Of a stretch of DNA of 7,099 nt, positions 5,629 through 7,099 are shown piece after piece (positions within the stretch are counted from its first letter, which is position 1; each line of letters starts with the position of its first letter). The position numbers were made by a program, and so were the translations under genes. The notes below the pieces were generated by a model, which saw only the letters and a list, made by a program, of their open reading frames with translations, ran no database searches and was not told the origin of the DNA. The stretch covers positions 1-7,099 of the forward strand of contig JAIRPS010000192.1 in assembly GCA_031256885.1 (NCBI GenBank), given 5' to 3'. The DNA comes from Bifidobacteriaceae bacterium (lineage in GTDB: Bacteria; Actinomycetota; Actinomycetes; Actinomycetales; WQXJ01).

Positions 5629-6726
5629 ATGGTACGCAACCCGTTCACACCGACTTTCGGCATTCAACCGCTGGTACTCGCTGGACGCAGCTCAATCATC
5701 GATAGCCTGGCGCAGGCTTTTGAGCATGGGCCAGGAGACCCCAATTTATCGACACTGCTGGTTGGGCCGCGTGGCTGCGGAAAAACTGTTTTACTAGACC
5801 AGATTGCCAGCCAAGCCGAAGCCTTGGGCTGGCTGACGGCTCGGGTAACAGCAGAGCCAGGCATGCTCAACCAAATACTCGAACAGATCACCAGCCTAGG
5901 CAGCAGTTTCTTAGCACCCCCAACCAGGCGTCAGATAACCGGAATTTCAGTTTCCGGTATTGGCTTACAAACCCAACTGGTACCGCCAACGCCACCAAGT
6001 TGGCGCATGCAGATGACAAGGCTGCTAGAACAGTTAGATGCCCACAAAGTTGGTGTCTTGCTGTCCGTTGATGAGGTCAGCCCAAACCTCGATGAGATGA
6101 TCAGCCTGGTAGTGGCCTACCAGCATTTTGTGCGTGAAAACCGCAAAGTCGCGTTGCTGATGGCTGGGCTGCCCGGTCGAGTGACGCAACTGCTCAACCA
6201 TCAAACAGTCTCCTTCCTCAGACGGGCTTTCCGCCACGACTTGGGGGCTGTTTCGTTAGCGGAAGCTGAGCTAGCGATCAGACGGACAATCGAAAGCTCC
6301 GGTAGGCAAATACTGCCCGGTGCAGCCGCTGCGGCGGCAGCCATGTCAGGTGGTTATCCGTTCTTGATTCAGTTGGTTGGTTATCACACGTGGCGGCAAC
6401 ACTCAGCGACTGAGCCAATCACCGAGCAGGCTGTAACCAATGCGGGTCCCTTGGTGGAGGCTGACATGGAGACAATGGTTTTCCAAGCGACTTTGCATGA
6501 GTTGTCACCGAAGGATTTGGCTTTTGTGGTAGCTATGGCAGCAGAGAACGAGCCAGTCTCAACCAAGGTGATTGGTGAACGGCTGGCCGCCACTTCAGCC
6601 ACGGTAGCCCAGTATCGTCGTCGGCTGATTGCCCGTGGTGTCATTCACGAGGCCGGGTTTGGCAAGGTGGCCTTTGAGCTGCCGCTGCTGCGCGACTATT
6701 TACGTCGCCACTATCCCAACTCTTGA
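5629..6726 (+). CDS. AAA-type P-loop ATPase with C-terminal winged helix (actinobacterial ATP-binding protein)
   Basis: Predicted cytoplasmic ATPase of 365 residues. The N-terminus MVRNPFTPTFGIQPLVLAGR is the conserved start of a widespread actinobacterial family whose function is not established. Walker A is GPRGCGKT (46-53, K52), Walker B is VGVLLSVDEV (D148, E149), and a sensor-like strand LLMAGLP follows near 177. A Pro-rich linker (about 96-124) lies between the two nucleotide motifs. The helical lid region carries GGYPFLIQLVGYHTWRQ, typical of AAA_16/archaeal-type STAND-like ATPases. The last 75 residues look like a winged helix (VIGERLAATSATVAQYRRRLIARGVI, then the wing FGKVAFELPLLRDYL), suggesting DNA or protein binding. 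All ATPase motifs appear intact. The gene stands alone: 84 bp after the CNNM operon, with its own ribosome site and upstream tandem repeat, and followed by non-coding repeats. A role in regulation, mobile-element biology or defence is possible but not shown. Confidence 0.85.
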   Translation: MVRNPFTPTFGIQPLVLAGRSSIIDSLAQAFEHGPGDPNLSTLLVGPRGCGKTVLLDQIASQAEALGWLTARVTAEPGMLNQILEQITSLGSSFLAPPTRRQITGISVSGIGLQTQLVPPTPPSWRMQMTRLLEQLDAHKVGVLLSVDEVSPNLDEMISLVVAYQHFVRENRKVALLMAGLPGRVTQLLNHQTVSFLRRAFRHDLGAVSLAEAELAIRRTIESSGRQILPGAAAAAAAMSGGYPFLIQLVGYHTWRQHSATEPITEQAVTNAGPLVEADMETMVFQATLHELSPKDLAFVVAMAAENEPVSTKVIGERLAATSATVAQYRRRLIARGVIHEAGFGKVAFELPLLRDYLRRHYPNS

Positions 6727-6778
6727 CTGATTTGGCTAGCCAACATTCAGGCAAAGACCGGGCAAGCCACACCCCCGT

Positions 6779-6792
6779 CTTCTAATCAGAAG
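6779..6792 (+). other. small hairpin CTTCT-AATC-AGAAG
   Basis: CTTCT (6779-6783) pairs perfectly with AGAAG (6788-6792) around a 4-base loop. One base separates it from the much larger hairpin that follows, so the two could stack in one RNA. It lies 52 bases after the ATPase stop codon and has no downstream T tract. Confidence 0.5.
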
Positions 6793-6793
6793 C

Positions 6794-6850
6794 GCAGCAC
6801 TCTTCCTTGGATGAGGACTGTCAAAGGTTCTCTACAAGGAAGGGTGTTGC
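6794..6850 (+). other. long hairpin enclosing a Shine-Dalgarno sequence
   Basis: Bases 6794-6809 pair with 6835-6850 in 16 contiguous pairs, two of them G-U. Inside, after a small internal loop, 6813-6818 (GAGGAC) pairs with 6827-6832 (GTTCTC), leaving a short apical loop. The 3' arm contains AAGGAAGG (6836-6843), a strong ribosome-binding sequence nine bases before a GTG at 6852, so an RNA made from this strand would hide the site. The following bases TGTGGGTTAACG are not T-rich, so it is not an intrinsic terminator on the plus strand. It may be the 5' region of a decayed insertion sequence, or a structured RNA in its own right. Confidence 0.65.
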
Positions 6851-6851
6851 T

Positions 6852-6947
6852 GTGGGTTAACGCTACCTGGATTTGTCTGCTGATGAGCGGTTGGTCGTTG
6901 AGAAGCTTGGCTCGCAGGGCGAGTTGATCCGGGTTATCAACCGGTAA
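6852..6947 (+). pseudogene. relic of an IS30-like transposase N-terminus
   Basis: From GTG at 6852 the frame reads V-G-stop and then 28 codons including RYLDLSADER, LVVEKLGSQ and GELIRVINR before a second stop at 6945. The spacing of Y-L-x-L-S-x-x-E-R, V-E-K-L, G, I-R-x-I agrees with the N-terminal helix-turn-helix of IS30-family transposases (the part before LGRSPSTISRE), by eye. The early TAA at 6858 and the lack of anything beyond 6945 make it non-functional. AAGGAAGG nine bases upstream fits a former translation start. No DDE catalytic domain is present, so the assignment rests on about 30 residues and could be chance. Confidence 0.35.
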
Positions 6948-6978
6948 CTACGCACCTGTTTTTCAGTCTGACCAAAAC

Positions 6979-7099
6979 CGAACCTACCCCGCACCCGTTC
7001 ACCACCCAACCATAATCGAACCTACCCCGCACCCGTTCACCACCCAACCGAAATCGAACCTACCCCGCACCCGTTCACCACCCAACCATAATCGAACCT
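6979..7099. repeat. 38-bp tandem repeat array, three units plus a partial, running off the right edge
   Basis: Units begin CGAACCTACCCCGC and recur at 6979, 7017, 7055 and 7093, exactly 38 bp apart. Units 1 and 3 are identical and unit 2 differs only near its end (CCGAAAT instead of CCATAAT). The fourth is cut by the window after seven bases. Just before unit 1, GACCAAAAC resembles a degenerate unit end. The plus strand is rich in C and A and the minus strand has runs such as GGTTGGG, ACGGG and GCGGGG. Since 38 is not a multiple of three, each unit shifts the reading frame and stops appear in some phases, so it is not a coding repeat. No unique spacer separates the units. Confidence 0.95.

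Noticed and set aside
6794..6850. Intrinsic terminator of the ATPase gene
   Set aside because: The stem is strong but is not followed by a T tract on the plus strand, and on the minus strand the bases after it are mixed.
6844..6927. 27-codon open frame starting GTG at 6844
   Set aside because: The purine-rich site touches the GTG with no spacing, and the product (Trp/Leu/Arg-rich) resembles nothing; the other frame matches a transposase start better.
7010..7060. tRNA fragment on the minus strand because of GGTTCGATT in each repeat unit
   Set aside because: Only the T-loop-like motif is present; no anticodon arm or acceptor stem can be drawn, and it recurs in every 38-bp unit.
6979..7099. 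CRISPR array
   Set aside because: The whole 38-bp period is conserved and there are no unique spacers between units; no cas gene is present in the window.

Overview
The window reads as chromosomal DNA of a moderate-GC actinomycete (Actinomycetota). This is inferred from the protein families: a beta-phosphoglucomutase-like HAD phosphatase with a DLDGVLTPT motif, paired CNNM/CorC-type membrane proteins encoded back to back, and an AAA-type ATPase beginning MVRNPFTPTFG. The mixed GC usage would fit a host-associated lineage such as Actinomycetaceae, but genus cannot be fixed from this sequence.

Layout, left to right. Positions 1-62 are the 5' part of a minus-strand tRNA-Arg(CCG) that runs off the left edge. 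A short gap follows, holding two perfect 23-bp tandem copies that look like the solo end of an IS21-family element. Next is a plus-strand HAD phosphatase (224-1072). It converges on a minus-strand two-component operon: response regulator (2264-3031, transcribed first) and histidine kinase (1134-2195). The regulator-kinase junction carries a 37-bp exact direct repeat that creates a 19-codon mini-ORF between the two genes. Divergent from the regulator is a two-gene plus-strand operon (3200-4537 and 4534-5544, ATGA overlap) of CNNM/CorC-type proteins, probably acting on Mg2+ or other divalent cations. Then comes a 20-bp tandem duplication that abuts and partly builds the ribosome-binding site of a stand-alone AAA ATPase with a C-terminal winged helix (5629-6726).

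The last 373 bases hold no intact gene. They contain two adjacent hairpins, the larger with 16 contiguous base pairs. Its 3' arm contains a strong Shine-Dalgarno sequence ahead of a broken, IS30-like transposase N-terminus. After that begins a 38-bp tandem repeat array (three full units plus 7 bases) that continues past the right edge.

How the parts relate: the two-component pair and the CNNM pair share a 168-bp divergent intergenic region, so the regulator may control the transporter genes, but no clear operator shows this. The most unusual theme is the number of short, exact, non-coding duplications placed at gene starts and junctions, together with transposon relics near both ends. No complete known defence, CRISPR or toxin-antitoxin system is visible. 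The ATPase plus structured element plus repeat array is the only cluster that could hide something undescribed, and that is speculative.
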